A stretch of DNA of 64,000 nucleotides, taken from contig OX419756.1 in NCBI GenBank assembly GCA_948567375.1, forward strand, positions 57,426,333 through 57,490,332, read 5' to 3'. Within the stretch, counting starts at the first letter, position 1. Every line of letters begins with the position of its first letter. Below the pieces are notes generated by a model. It did not search any database, was not told where the DNA came from, and saw nothing but the letters and a program-made list of their open reading frames with translations. Source of the stretch: Lunularia cruciata. Taxonomy: Eukaryota > Streptophyta > Marchantiopsida > Lunulariales > Lunulariaceae. Shown here piece after piece: positions 45,901-58,886 of this stretch. Both the position numbers and the translations under genes were made by a program.

Positions 45901-47687
45901 CCTTTCAGACCGTGAACGCCGGACTTCATCAACTGTTGAGTAGCTATATACGAGAAGTTCCCCTGTACGCTGTGGTTTCTTCTTCATTTAGGGACGGAGC
46001 TCCGTAGGAAGAGAGCGCTAGGAGGTTTTATCCCTGTAATTGTCAGTAGATGTTGCCCGACGACAAAGTACTGTCAGCGATGCCACAAATTAACTTTAGT
46101 TTCTCCTCACTTCCCACCAGTCACATCTTTGGATTCTCCTGCGAGGCGGAGATCCCCACCTTCGACTATGTTGACTGACGAACAATAATGCATCGTTTCG
46201 TTAGGGCACTGTACTGAAGTCAGTCTTCTGAGGTCAGTTAGGTCTACTAGGAGAAGGACACCAAAGAGTGCACAACCATGCACGACGGCTAAGCACACTT
46301 CTGAGGAAACTGACAGACATTGGATCTGCATGCTCTGTGATTCTAAACATGGATTGATTACTCTGATATTTGCTGTCTGGACATCAATTGGTGGATTTTT
46401 CCTGTACATGATGGATGGCCTTGAAAGAGCACTCAGAGAACATACTCGTGTTATAATGCTGCTATGGAATAAGAATCATGTAGTAATAATTTCTTGAATG
46501 TGCCGTTGTTATGCTCAATAGCAGATCATGTGCCTTTGATGCCCATAAAAGATTGCGATGCAACTGGCGAAGTGCGATGCAACTACCACATGCAGGAATA
46601 AACTGGGGCATTCGACACTGACCTAGGTCAGTGCTCTCCAGGGTTTCTGGAGATCCCTACAGGAAAAGCATCACAAGGAAAGATCTTCGGAATCCTTGTT
46701 CCAGGAATGTTCCTAAGCCTCTTTATTCTTTATACGAAAAAGCTCAAGACTTCTGAGATTCATCTGAGATCCGTGGAACTATGATATCTTTGATGTTCTC
46801 TGCATTCTTCGTTCTTAAATTCGGGACGATGGACTTCAACGTGTTTAATATGCATCTGTAATGCTTTCACGGATGCATCGCATAATTGGCTCCAACTGAG
46901 CTCGGATTAGACTGCAATCATCAATCAGTACTTTACAAATAGAACCCAAACACTGCAGTTTCAGCATTGTTGTCCATTTTGAGATAACAAGCACATAGAA
47001 AGAAGACATGTTTTGGATTTTGGGAGTGTTGACATGTAAACTGTCGAGAATAAGTCTACGGTAGTTCGATGAGATTAAGAGGTGGCTATGAGGCTTATAT
47101 CGAACATAACCGACCAGTTCTGCACATACAGTAATCTACCTGTCATCACAACTAGACTTTGTCTACGATTTTGGCATTGACTGTGAGTATACAACTATAT
47201 GGATGTTCCCATCATACTGTATTGGACCTTGTGCTCAAGCTCAGACGACATCGTTTGTGACAAGAATAGTGAATTTGACTTCGCCGAAGACTGGCACTCT
47301 CAGCAAGCGTATATGACAGCACTGAGACAACACATGGAACTTCCACAACCTGCATGAGAACGGGAAAGACGTTGTTTAAGATATGTTTATTAAGTAGAAT
47401 AGTCACTGTTTCTCCGTTGTACTCTCCTTCGTCTTCCAAGCAGTAGAAATGCATAGCCTTTGCAACTGAGCAATCCTTGTCAGTACCTGGCCTATACATG
47501 AAGTCCTAGCGAGGTAGTATTGTTCATCTATTTTATAGCCGGAGCAGAAGGCGCCGGCCACTGGGTCCGTCGAACTGTTATCAAAGATTTTCATTTTCAC
47601 CTAGATGGTGAGAGCTTGTTAGTTTGTCACTGTGACAAACTCGAAACTTGAAGTAAATGAGGATTCCAAGCGGTGAATCAATGTGAA
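42907..47687. other. 5' flank of the F-box gene and intergenic sequence, no recognised gene
   Basis: The first few hundred bases to the right should hold the F-box 5' UTR and promoter. Beyond that, open stretches up to about 120 codons occur on both strands with balanced base composition, but none shows a domain I recognise. Decayed or intron-rich host genes cannot be excluded. Confidence 0.5.
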
Positions 47688-47927
47688 GCCTCCCAAGGTA
47701 GTGGAGTTTCTGTCGTGATTCAGATTCTGTAGAAACATAGTTCTAGGAATCATACACACTACCTGGCGGCCAGGGTGTGGTTCTTCCACCTTGCTGCTTC
47801 CCTACTGAGGCCTCCCAAGGTAGTGGAGTTTCTGTCGTGATTCGGATTCTGTAGAGACATAGTTCTGGGAATCATACGCGCTACCTGGCGGCCAGGGTGT
47901 GGTTCTTCCACCTTGCTGCTTCCCTAC
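47688..47927. repeat. 122-bp tandem duplication, two copies about 95% alike
   Basis: Copies start GCCTCCCAAGGTAGTGGAG at 47688 and 47810 and end GCTGCTTCCCTAC. Only a handful of substitutions separate them, so the event is recent or the copies are kept alike by conversion. Confidence 0.92.
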
Positions 47928-47999
47928 AGCAATTCCGCACCCTCTTGTTCTTGAGCTCTGCTCTACACACGTAGAAGTATTTCGTCCTTAGGAGTTCAT

Positions 48000-48720
48000 A
48001 TCTGGACGATCAATTTTGGAAATCTATCAACTGGGTCCCACCGACTTTAGCAAGATCTAACATATAGGTACGAATCTATGAACAACATCACATATTCTCC
48101 GCATGTAGCGTTGTGGAACCCCGCATAAAATCTTGAACAATGCCTGATAGTAGTGTTAAGGCATGTCTACAGGGCATAGTACGTTTGCACTACCAAATAG
48201 CAGTGCATACTTCCGAGCTTTTGTGCACAGCAAGTCCAATAGTTGGACGAGTGAAGCTTGAGTAGTTAGGTTAACTCTGGACAGATATGGATATAGATAC
48301 GTCTACATTCTTGCTCGAGGGATTCTGACATCTTTCCAATAATCCCTAGTGTTTACCCTTAGTGTTTACCCAATTTCTGCGACATCTTCTGCGATCAGTG
48401 GACAACTAGTCCACTACTCCATTGACATGGAGTTTAGAATAGTCGGACTAGTTGAAAAGCACGTGCCGAGCCCACGTACCGACTCCATATGGAGTTCACC
48501 ACGGCTAGGTGACCAAGATGATGACGTTGATGTTATCCGAATGAGCGCATGCTACGGTCAGTCCATGTTACCTACCTCGAAGTCCGATGGCTTCAACAGA
48601 AGAAATAGTGCCAAGTTGAGGCAGTTACGAATTTTCTCTTAGTCAATGCAAGGGAAATTGGATTCAGCTACAAAGATCGATCATGCGAGCTAAGAACTAC
48701 CCTCTTATTCAATCAGAAAG
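48000..48720 (+). repeat. Duplicated host segment, copy 1 (continuous)
   Basis: Its left part (about 48020-48120: ACTTTAGCAAGATCTAA, TATAGGTACGAATCT) matches 50010-50110. Its right part (about 48140-48640: TTTGCACTACCAAATAGCAG, TTAACTCTG, GATGGCTTCAACAGAA) matches 52309-52700. No function is recognised. Confidence 0.7.
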
Positions 48721-50000
48721 GAACAAATTCAATCGCAAAGATCGATCATGTCAGCATCCTGATCAGAGCTTTCAATATTCCAAGACTTTGCACCGTGAAA
48801 ATTGACACAACAACATGAAATGGGACCACGGATGCTTTGATGTTTTTCTGTTTTGCACACATAGCCCTCAAGCATTGCGATTCGGTGTTATCAATACAGA
48901 TACAGGAAATGCTTTTTATCCACAAAATACGGAACCTTCAAGCCTGATGCCATATGTAGATACTTAGAAAACGTCAATGCTAATGAGCATTGAGTTCGAA
49001 GTGCAATCTTATAACTTATGTACATGTTTGTTCATTCTGTCCAATTGACATTTTAAATCCTATGTTCCGCTCAGCTGGATCTACTCTACTATATTCTGGA
49101 GGATAGATGGCTTCACTGGAATACAGATTGCCGAAAGTTGGGAATCTGTATGAAGGGGTCTGTTTCCGGAAGCTACAGTGCAGTCCTCACTCCAGAGAGA
49201 ACATAATAATTGTTTTAAGATCTAAGAGCTTAAAGGTCGCTTAGCATTCCGTGCAAACAGCTGCTGCTTAAATCCATACCACATACAGGCGAAAATTGGA
49301 GTAGGAAACATGAGAGTCTGGGATTTGCGGCACACACGGAAACCAGGTGAAATTCATTCAGCATCGATTTACAGCATACGGCGAATCCGTATAATAACGT
49401 TCGAAACAAGGACATAGGAAATGAAACCATCGCATAAAACACTACAATTTAGTGCAACGGCATTTTTATTCGTCGCCTACGTCATGAACTCCTCAACAGA
49501 TATACGAAATGAATCAGTCGCAAAAGATAATGGAATGTAGCACAATATCATGGTTGAATCGCTGAATCTATGAACTCCACAAACATAGTAGGTTCATGCG
49601 ATCGATAAACATCACGCCCCCAAATGCCCAATCCGTCGCAAACATCTCTGTTTCAGCTCTTCAACATCGCTCGTTCGCCGGATATTGCACATGTCTGTGT
49701 CTGGATGTTCCCACCGGTTGAAGTCATGGTTCAAAAACCTTCAAACGAAGATACGAGACACATTGTACGTTGAAGGATTCGATAAGCATCCTAAAGCAGA
49801 TCTATCCAGATCCATACGCCGGAATTATCCAATAACGTCACTGTTACTGATTCGAGAAAATCTCCCAGCACTTTGGGTGGTGCTTGGACCGCAGGGCAAT
49901 TTTACACAGGAAGCAGGCCATTACCTTGAGCTATGCAGGATATTCCGGAGCGACACACGTGACTCTATTCGTTTCAGAGGAGTTCAGATCTAGAGAGTCA
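48721..50000. other. Intergenic, no recognised gene
   Basis: Balanced base composition. The open stretch 49685-49993 (+) shows no domain. Nothing further can be supported. Confidence 0.5.
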
Positions 50001-50009
50001 CTTGTGGAT

Positions 50010-50110
50010 ATCTATCAAGGGAGTTAAGTGCGTTCCACGCGCGCACTTTAGCGAGATCTAAAGTATAGGCACGAATCTGTGGACAAGCATCAGGCGCTTC
50101 AATAGTGGAA
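50010..50110 (+). repeat. Duplicated host segment, copy 2, left part
   Basis: Matches 48020-48120: GATATCTATCAA, CTTTAGCGAGATCTAAAG, TATAGGCACGAATCTGTG. Similarity stops soon after, where the sequence becomes A+T-rich. Confidence 0.6.
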
Positions 50111-50149
50111 ACCACGGATACTTACGGGCAGAATAGTGACATTCTTTTA

Positions 50150-52300
50150 CCGGGTACCCGCAAAATGTAGAGGATCTCAAAACTAAATCTTTCGGAAACT
50201 GTTTTACAATGAAAAATCAGGAAGTTGTGTTCAGTTATCAAAGTTCATCGTGTTCGTGGGAAAACTATGGGAAATTATGTGAACTAATTACTCGTGGGAG
50301 GGACAGAGGACAAGGAGAGCATGCCATATGGAATGATTGACTTATTACATTTGAAAATTTATGAAAAACTCTAATGTGCAGCACCATGCATGAATTAATA
50401 GATACTTCCAAATGTTCATGTTGAAATCAAGAATACTTCCCATTTCGAGATTAATTCCATGGTCTTTGAATTCAGGCACTCCTATAACTTACCATTTAGT
50501 CCCAAAAGAAAAGTTGTTGTGAGATGTTTGCACGGTAGACAATGGAGTGCAGAATAGAGCAAGGGAAGTTTGAGCGCAGCGCCGCCAAACAGCTAGAAAA
50601 TAGTGTATTCTGTGGATTGTGCTGAATTTGATATGGTTGAAAATATGGAATATCCTCTACTTTTGAATCATATTCTAAACTCCAATTCCATTCTTGACTC
50701 GAATCACAATCTATCTCTTGGTTGTACGGATCAGGAGCTTATGAGAATGGTCTCCTCGGTGTCCTCATCCATATGAGGACTGGTTTTGGATGGTTGCATA
50801 CCAATACTTTTAAATTTTGGATTATCTTGAAAACTCTAAACACTTTGTCCAAATTCATAATGGGAATTGCAAGAAACCTGTACAGAAAAGCAATGCCTTT
50901 AGTTACATGGCTACATATTTGGTAATCCATGGTAGAGGATTTCACACTTTGATGAAAAGTGATAGATTGTTCAAAAGGTGTGAATGATATATAAAATCAT
51001 ACAAGGAAGCACAAGATTAGAAAGACAAAAGCACAAGGGAAAGTCTCACCGACCAAAAATACCACCGTGGATGAAGAATTATGGAAAAAACTAAATCATC
51101 CATGCAGGATGTTTGGAGGTCGAGTAAATATCTCTCCACTCGCTCTCATAGGCATGGGGTTTGGGAAGGAGATTGATATAAGCATGGATGGAGAACTGTC
51201 CAACACAAACTAAATCATCCATGCACTTCTTTTTTCAATATGGACGGGATGGTTGGAGGTTGAGCAAATATCTCTCCATCCTCTCTTGCAGGCATGTGGT
51301 TTGCGAAGGAGATTAATATAAGCAAAGTATAGTGCATGGGGAGGAGGAATATGTTGAGCAAGAAGATATTTCTATATCTACTATCACACAATTTTCATTT
51401 CTTGAGGTAGTTCTTGACTCAACTCTTGCTTTTATCTCGAGCACACAAAAGATCAAGCTAGGTGGAGAAGAGGAATGCATGCATGAGTTAGAGGAAGAAA
51501 TGCAGAATGAAGATGTGAAGGACAATATGAACGCAACTACTTCACCACTAGACTGGATTCAACAAAGAGAGAAAGAAGGAGAACAAGAGAGTAAAAGGAG
51601 GAGAGTTTAGAAGTGGACTTCAAAGATGTCATCTATTGTGGCTTTTTCATAAGATTTGGCAAAGATTACCACATTCAAATCAAAGACTATCAAATCCAAG
51701 GAGAGATGTAACAAACTAAATTAAAGCTCTGAATATGAGAAAGCTTGAGAAATAGAAGTGAAAGTAGAAGCAATTGAGAGAGCTAAAGTTGAAATGGAGA
51801 AGTTGAAGGTTGAGGCTTATAGGAGATCTCAAGTAGAAAAACATAGATTCATGAATGGATCTCTTTCTACATTGATTAGTGAGCAACAAGAACCTAGATT
51901 TTCTTTCTTTCTCTATCATTTATGTTCAGTGCATCATGATTTTAAAACATGCTATTGGAAGTATCGACTAAAGGAGATAAAGTCTATCACGTGCTTATGG
52001 GTGAGAGTTATCTCATGATATTCGAATTTGTATAAGTAAGTTCCTGATGCGATAAAGGAAGCTTTAACATCCACGAGCCACGGGCATATCCCACTGAGCT
52101 CAACGTAAATCTCAAGTTGTAAATTTACTTTTTAAGTTTGAAGTCTATATTATTTTCCCCAGCACTTCACATTTTGTTTGAAGTGTACAGTATTTTCCTA
52201 GCACTTAACATTTGGTGTGAAATATGCATTATTTTTCCCGGCACTTTTGCACTTCCCCCTATTATGTATTATCCGCCTGTCTCAAGACCAACCCAACCGT
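50150..52300. mobile_element. A+T-rich block apparently inserted in the duplicated segment
   Basis: The two parts of copy 2 that are contiguous in copy 1 lie on either side of this block. It holds a ~119-bp direct repeat (51091 and 51210: CTAAATCATCCATGCA, AAATATCTCTCCA, GGAGATTRATATAAGCA), a coiled-coil/Myb-like remnant at 51332-51960 and three ~39-bp units at 52137-52247 (TTTGAAGTSTA, TATTTTCC, AGCACTT). Exact ends and a target duplication were not found. A Harbinger-type DNA transposon is the best guess. Confidence 0.45.
51332..51960 (+). pseudogene. Acidic/coiled-coil remnant similar to Harbinger ORF1 proteins
   Basis: Two open pieces lie in different frames. The first (51332-51610) is acidic (GGEEECMHELEEEMQNEDVK, then a KRRRV-like basic end). 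The second (51758 onward) is a charged helix KVEAIERAKVEMEKLKVEA followed by HRFMNGSLSTLI. The order, acidic part then coiled coil, resembles the minus-strand remnant at 23078-24165 (KVEAMRSKVEKLRIKERN). It is likely the C-terminal half of a Myb/SANT-like ORF1 gene. No Myb domain is visible here, so the call is tentative. Confidence 0.35.
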
Positions 52301-52308
52301 GAAGTTAG

Positions 52309-52700
52309 AACCATGCCTTGAAGAAGTCGTAAGGCTTGTCTTTACTAAGTCTTACAACGTAGGTTTGCACTACCAAATAGCAGTGCATATTTCCAGGGCA
52401 AGAGTCGAATAGTAACAGTGCAGTTAGCTTAACTCTGCGCAAATATGAATAGATCTACATTTTAAGGTTGGATCTAAATCTCTTGCTCGAAGCTGAGATC
52501 TATCTAATAATCCCTCTTGTGGATGGCCCAATGTTTTGGGACAATCGGTCCATCGTGCAAGTTTGTGCTGTCTCGAATGTATTACTACGGCGGAATAACC
52601 ATGCTGATCACGTTTGATGGTAGTGGAATCGCATACCAAGAACTGTTTAGATAACCTGCCTGGACGATTGATGGCTTCAACAGAAAGGAAGTTCTCGAGT
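52309..52700 (+). repeat. Duplicated host segment, copy 2, right part
   Basis: Matches 48140-48640, including TTTGCACTACCAAATAGCAG and GATGGCTTCAACAGAA, in the same orientation. The copies are diverged with small indels. Confidence 0.75.
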
Positions 52701-53445
52701 ATACTAGGTCTGTTCACGAAAGCATTCATATTACACTATTGATTCTCAACATAAGTTAGAAGTTTGTGATGCAGTGAACATAAAGAACGAGAGCCTAAAC
52801 TTTGCTCATCATTTCGGGCATTATCAATAGCTGCCTAACTTTGAACAAGAGGTAGGCAAAAGTTCATCGGACGGAATCTCAACAGAGATTCCAACCAGAG
52901 ATTAGGGTATTTTACTGGCGGCAAGATGTAGCATACAACCTTCTGCCACAGGGATAATTTAACCAGGTGACAATAAAACCGAACTAGTGGAGCAAGGATC
53001 AATCAAGATTCAGAAACAATTCGATTAAACTAATGTTGAAGGACCAATCAGGATTCGGAAACTGAATTGAACCCACCGTTGCATCTGGTAACATCAGTAT
53101 TGATAGAGAAGGCAGTATTGATGAATGTAGACGCGATTTGCTGTGATTCCAGCCTCACATCTAAATGAATCTCAAACTCTTGAACATCTGAACGAATATC
53201 ATCCGCACTACTACTTTGATTGCTCCTCTTTCTCATAGGATGGTCGGTTTATTTCTTGAATCTTTGTCTCTTTATCAGTCCAGATCTCTTGCTTATGCAA
53301 GAGATCTGGTAATCAGGAATAAACACTTTTGTTGTTCATTTCTTCTTCCACGCTGGTCGTAATTTTCTTGCAGTAATTCGCATAAGAACTATAATCGACA
53401 GATAGAAGAACGAAACTATAAAGACTCGACACATTGAGATTCACA
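52701..53445. other. Intergenic, no recognised gene
   Basis: Short open stretches only. The bases TCACA at 53441-53445 are the left flank of the copia LTR and would be its 5-bp target duplication; the partner lies outside the window. Confidence 0.5.
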
Positions 53446-53919
53446 TGTTGCAACTTCACAAAAGGAGGATGTGACAGTCTCACTAGAAGGTGACAGTCAC
53501 TCGTTCCGTCAAGGAGTGTGAAAATATGAGAAGCTCACCCTTTTCTTACACAATTTCTCATGAAATGAGGAATGGATTACCTTTAGGCTAAAGTTGATTT
53601 CCTTTTATTGTAAGTGTAGTCACATTAAATAAATGAGAAATGAAATACTTGTATGCTAGTATCAAGATTCTAAGCTAATGAAACACTATGAAATGTTGAC
53701 TCTACCTCTACCGATTGCTGTTCTCACATCCCTACTATTCAATCCTTCTCTACTCTGTCCACTACTGCTTTGATGGAATAGTCACCATGAAGAAGTAAAA
53801 CATATATATAAGTATGGGGTGCTTTGTTCAAACACTAATTTCTATTACTATCGTAGTATTTATACTAATCTCAACTATTACATGTTTCATGTACTACCAT
53901 TTTCAATGCAGTTGCAACA
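53446..53919 (-). repeat. 3' LTR of the copia fossil (474 bp)
   Basis: The ends are a perfect 9-bp inverted pair, TGTTGCAAC...GTTGCAACA, and the inner end abuts the purine tract GAGTGGGAG on the minus strand. A TATA-like GTATAAATACT lies near its start on the minus strand. The matching 5' LTR is not in the window. Confidence 0.75.
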
Positions 53920-56622
53920 CTCCCACTCATTAAAATGATAGTACTCCAGTAAAAATTCTAAATGTCGTAAACTAGCTGCTTGTAAAGCTTTCTTAAAGAC
54001 ATCTAAAATGTAATTTTTGTTGTTGATGTTACCGCAACAAAGCAAATATCCTAATTCTCTTGCTACTCTCTCATATAGTGCTATTGAATCTCTATGTGCC
54101 TGGTCTTTTTGGAATTTTTGGTTGTACATCATTTTGATAGCACTTTTATTATCGATGTATCAAAGTCAGATCATCTTGTCAAAACTATGAGTGACTTGCA
54201 AAGATATATTACTTCTTTGGCAGATAAACATGTTGCTATATACTTTGCCTCTATAGTAGAAGTAAGATTAAACTTTTTTGTGTGGTTGTTCCAAGTTAAT
54301 GGTTCATCATTTATCATGAATATTAAATCACTAAGTCACTTTCTAATATTAAATCACCCACAAAATTTAGCATCACAATACCGTACAAGTGTATTAGTAG
54401 TATTTGATCCTCTACTAAATTTGAATCCATATTTTAGAGTATCTTTGAGGTACTTGAAGATTCTCTTCTTTACTTCCAAATGTTGAGATGAAGTATTAAA
54501 AATAAATTTTACCAATATGCTAACAACACAAGCTATATTAAGTTTTGTACCTAATTAGCATACATTAAACATTATATAGCTTCTTTTTAGGGTGCTCTAA
54601 TTGCTTTTCCTTCTTCAAATTTTAGTTTTACATTTAGACCCAAAATAATAGCAACCAAATACACATCTCTAATATTGAACCATTTTATAATTGATTCTAC
54701 ATATCTTTCTTGAGTCTATCTGATTTTAAGATTTTCTCTATTACAAAAGATTTGAAGTCCTATATAGCAATCTGCTTCTCCATGTGTAACTTCAAACTTT
54801 CTATCAAGGTAATATAACATAGTAGCAATGTAGAATTTATCTTTCTCATAAATAAATCTATTTGTACAAAGATAGTAAATATTATCATAGTATTATCTCA
54901 TTAAACAATAATCAAACTTCAGTTTTTAGATCCTTGAGTTTGCTTCAAGCCATAGAAGGCTCTTCAGCAATCCATAAACAATTTTTTTCCTTTCTAGTTT
55001 CTTTGTATCTTTGTGGTTGCTCCATTTGAATCTCCTCATACAAATTGAGCTATCTTAATTTCTTTCATTGCAACTAACAAACAAATAGATTTGATAAAAT
55101 CAAACTTGACTATGGAGTAAATGTCTCCTCATAGTTGATTCCTACAGCTATGGGGAATATCCCTTAGGTACAAGTATGGCCTTGTGCTCTAAAATTTTGT
55201 GCTTAACATCAACTTTGTTTTATAAACACACATATATTTTATAGGTTTTCTCTTTTTTAGCAAAGTTGTAAGCTTAGAATTCTTGTTATGCTTCAATGAT
55301 TTTCTTTCCTCATCCAAAGCATTTTGTGTATGAAAGCTTTGGATGAGGGAAACAATGCAATGAGATCAATGGATGCAATGCAATCACTCAAGTTCTTCCG
55401 TTGCATATTAGGAATGAACAAGATATGCATCCACATCCCCTCCTTATTTGGAACATGCAAGCATATAATGTCTTACCATAATCCCAATGACCACGTCTTG
55501 GGATGGTCTTCTCATTCTTCTACTTTTGCAATTTTCTCTCACTTGAATGCTAGAATTTGAGTTCATCTGCAAATTAGGTTTTCCATTTTGATTGTCTTCA
55601 TTCTTTTCTTGATTTTAATGGACTAGAAAAATGATAATCTCACTTGTAGACTCCATAAAAATTATGGAAACTCTCCACTATCTTCTATTTCTTGTTCTTC
55701 ATCTATCTAAAGATAATCAACATCTAAGTTCAACATTATGATTGTTGATGATTATGCAAATCCTCTCTAAACATGACATCTCTACTTGAATAAATCTTCT
55801 TCTTGTAATCACATATTCTACAAGCTTTGCATTCCAAATTGTATGCAACAAATAACAAACATCCCTTGTCCTTTTGGATCAAGCTTCTCTCTTAGGTTCT
55901 TGGATTTGTGTAGAAAGATTGAGCAACTAAAAGTTCTCAAATGTGCAACATATACTTTCTTTTCTTCTCAAAGGTCATAAGGATTTGACTCATAGATTTT
56001 ACTAAAATATCTATTCAAAATATGTAAAGCAAATCCCATTTCTTTTGCCCACAACTCTGTAGGTAGGTAGCTTGCTAGAAAGCAACATACTTCTTGTTCA
56101 TACAACATACTTCAAACTTTGTTCAATAATCTCTCTTAGAAATATCATGTTTTTTTAGAGTGAAAGGTGTTGTAAGTTCATGGACTAAACCAACACTTTG
56201 TACAAAACTAGCAAATTCTTTCCTAGTGTATTCATCTTGTCTAATAGATTGTAGTTTTTTGATCTTAATTAAAAAATGACTTTCTATATGTATGTGGATT
56301 TTTTTGAAACAAGGAAGTGTTTTTTACTTCTCTTTCAAGAAAAATACAAATTTGAAACCATTAGTATCATCCTTGAAAAGCAAATAATAGCTTGATTTTC
56401 ATGTTGAGTTCACACTCATAAGACTATAACTATCAATGTGAAAGAGCTTTCTACCCTTGTGTTTGCCTATACTCTTGTTGGATTTTTGTAATAAGCAATC
56501 TAGATTGCTTTTATAGATTACATCTATCATAATAGAAAAGCCTTTTGAATCTAGGCTCTTTTTTTTTGTTTAAACTAGGATCCTCCACAAGTCCTTCTCT
56601 CTTTATCTTCCTCATAACATAG

Positions 56623-57237
56623 TGTAATATTCTGAGGACAAGAGAAACACCAAGAGAAACACAAGAGGAGAAACACTAGAGAAATACAAATTTTCATTCC
56701 TCAATACTATGATTGCCCAAAGGAGCGCCTTGTGTTTATTATATAGCAAAGAAGATCCCCATAAAGGGAGCTAAATCCTTGGATTAAATACATGGATTGG
56801 TGGCATATCAATGAACTCCACCCTTAAATCAGCTGTATGGATTTGCGACGTGTCTATCTTTGTCCTATCTGGTTGGTCAAACAAGTTTGACCAAAAGGAA
56901 TCTTTGGGGAATCTTAACATGAGAAGCTCAGAACAGCATGCATGAGGTATCGTTGGAAAGATCTCAATGAGACAAACAAGGGGTGAGAAGAGAACATCCT
57001 ATTTCCTAGAGAGGAGAGGAAGAGTTTATTTTTTGAAGCCTAATTTTTCATTTAGAGCTATGAAATTGGCTCTTTTTAGTGTTTTTGACCTCTACCCTGT
57101 TAGTGAAAATACTCTTTTTGACATCTTTATTTGATATACCTAGACCATTGTATATAACATCACTACAAATATTACCAAGCCAATCTCCACCTCTAGATAA
57201 TCAAACTAATTAATTAAACTAAACTAATGATATTACA
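56623..57237. repeat. Solo LTR (615 bp) inserted in the copia fossil
   Basis: The ends are TGTAATAT and ATATTACA, a perfect 8-bp inverted pair in TG...CA form. It is flanked by the 5-bp duplication CATAG (56618-56622 and 57238-57242). The copia coding similarity stops at its left edge and resumes at its right edge. It matches neither the gypsy LTRs nor the copia LTR in this window, so it comes from a third LTR family. Confidence 0.88.
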
Positions 57238-58429
57238 CATAGGTAAGGTTAGATGACTAAGTCTATGATGCCAAAGTGAAATATCTAACTTCTAACACTA
57301 TTTCTTTTTTAGATTCTCATTCTCCCATAGCTTATAAAAATAGAGTTAAATAAGGAAATGTTACCTATATTGGTAACTTTGATTTTCAATTTATGAAGTT
57401 TTTGTTCTTGGACATTGATCATTACCATTGCTTTAATTTCCTTCATATAGTAGCCTTCTTTGGTATAGGTTGTCTAGATCTCTTTAACTATTATTTGACT
57501 AATGTTGAATAGTTTTTCTTCAACTCCAAAACATAGAAAAAAACTTTTGATGATTCCTTCTTGTCTTCTTGCACCAATCTCACAAGAAATTGGAATGTCT
57601 CACACTCTAGCTACCCAAATTGTACAATCCTTAGCAACGGACATTGCTCAAGTCACTTCATCAATCTTCTTGAATTCTTGGAATTCCTTCCATGCATGTG
57701 CTTAGAAGCTCCTCCATCAACATACCAATAATCTTTGACTAGATGTTCATTAAGGCTTATGGCAATGCTACAACGAACAACAAAAGTAATACTCTCGATA
57801 CTTAGAGTATTGACTTGACTTCTATGATTAGGTCTTCTTAGGAGGTTTTGCTCTTCTTTGCATTCTTTACCAAGTGCACCTTCTTTTTGCTCTTGTTACA
57901 ACGTGTTCTTTCTCTTCATTAAAAAAATGTCTGTCTTCTTTTGAGTCCCAACGTTGTTTCTTCTATCAACAACTATAATTTTCTATTCTTGTATTAAGGT
58001 TGCTCAATTAACTTTTAAGGATTTCTACTTGGCTTGTAAACCAACTATATCTTTTTCTTGTTTCACCTCTTATTGATAGAATCTTTTGAGAACTTATTTT
58101 TTTCTCTAAAATTGTCTATTCTTACATTAAGTTTGCTTAGCTAACTTTTAAAGATTTCTACTTGGCTTATAAAATAGACTGTATCTTTTGTTGGTTTCAT
58201 CGCTTACATAAAGAATCTTTGATAACTTATTTTTCTCTAAAGCATATTGCTCATGCAACATAGTCAATCTATGCAACCTTTAGTTTTGCAATCTTACAAA
58301 TTGATGAGTTCCTATAAGTATTTATGTTCTGGAGCTATATAGATGTACATTCTACGACATTATTCTTGCTTTGCCAATCTATTTTGTCTACATTTTTAAT
58401 GATTTATTCTATAGTCTCTATATTATTTA

Positions 58430-58873
58430 TGTAAAAATATGGAATTTATAGACAAGTTAGTCAAGACTAACAAAGTAGCAAATATGCCAAATTAGCCAAG
58501 AAGTATAAGAATATTCTAAAAGCATCTAAAAGGCTACTTGGTACCTTCCAAGTATTGGATAATGTGCATGCCAAGTGGTGACTTCTAGGAGGAAGCTTCT
58601 TGGGAAGCTTCTTGACTAGCTTAGCTTGCATGCCAAGTAGGCGGTTTTTAGAAGGAAGCTTCTTGAGAAGCTTCCTAGTTAGCTAAGCTTGCACTCTAAG
58701 AAGGCAACTTTTAAGAAGTTTCTTGAGAAGGTTCTCAAAAGCTTTGTATTTTCCCTATAAATACCAAAGCCTAAGCTCATGCTAGGCATTAGTAGTTTTC
58801 TCTCATTCAAGAGTCCAAATGTGATCTTTCACTTGATCATCCATTCTCTTATTTCTCTCCTCGGTCTTTTACA
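58430..58873 (+). repeat. 5' LTR of the gypsy fossil (444 bp)
   Basis: Starts TGTAAAAATATGG and ends CTTTTACA; TATA box TATAAATA at 58756-58763. It carries decayed GAAGCTTC palindromes upstream of the TATA box. It aligns with the LTRs at 6828, 60355 and 61101. Confidence 0.88.
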
Positions 58874-58874
58874 T

Positions 58875-58886
58875 TGGTATCAGAGC
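58875..58886 (+). other. Primer-binding site for initiator tRNA-Met
   Basis: TGGTATCAGAGC, two bases after the LTR, is the complement of the 3' end of plant initiator tRNA-Met, the standard primer of plant gypsy and copia elements. Confidence 0.9.

Larger units (their letters stand above)
53446..58429 (-). mobile_element. Ty1/copia fossil (LTR, RNase H, RT, integrase, protease)
   Basis: A minus-strand copia element in the standard order protease-integrase-RT-RNase H-LTR. Seen on the minus strand: a protease-type WYVDGGASKHM near 57690-57730, integrase core text such as HELTTPFT near 56170-56200 and LDPKGQG near 55870-55890, then YSSRDVMF near 55770-55790, an RT piece like KSL(L)W..A near 54950, and KALQAASLRHLEF of the RNase H end near 53950-53990. 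A purine tract (GAGTGGGAG) adjoins the LTR. Breaks are very numerous, well over twenty, so it is old. It is interrupted by a solo LTR (56623-57237) and, at 58430, by a gypsy element; its 5' end is not seen. Confidence 0.82.

Noticed and set aside
45000-53000. Many open frames of 60-120 codons on both strands
   Set aside because: None has a recognisable domain or consistent splice structure; kept as intergenic.
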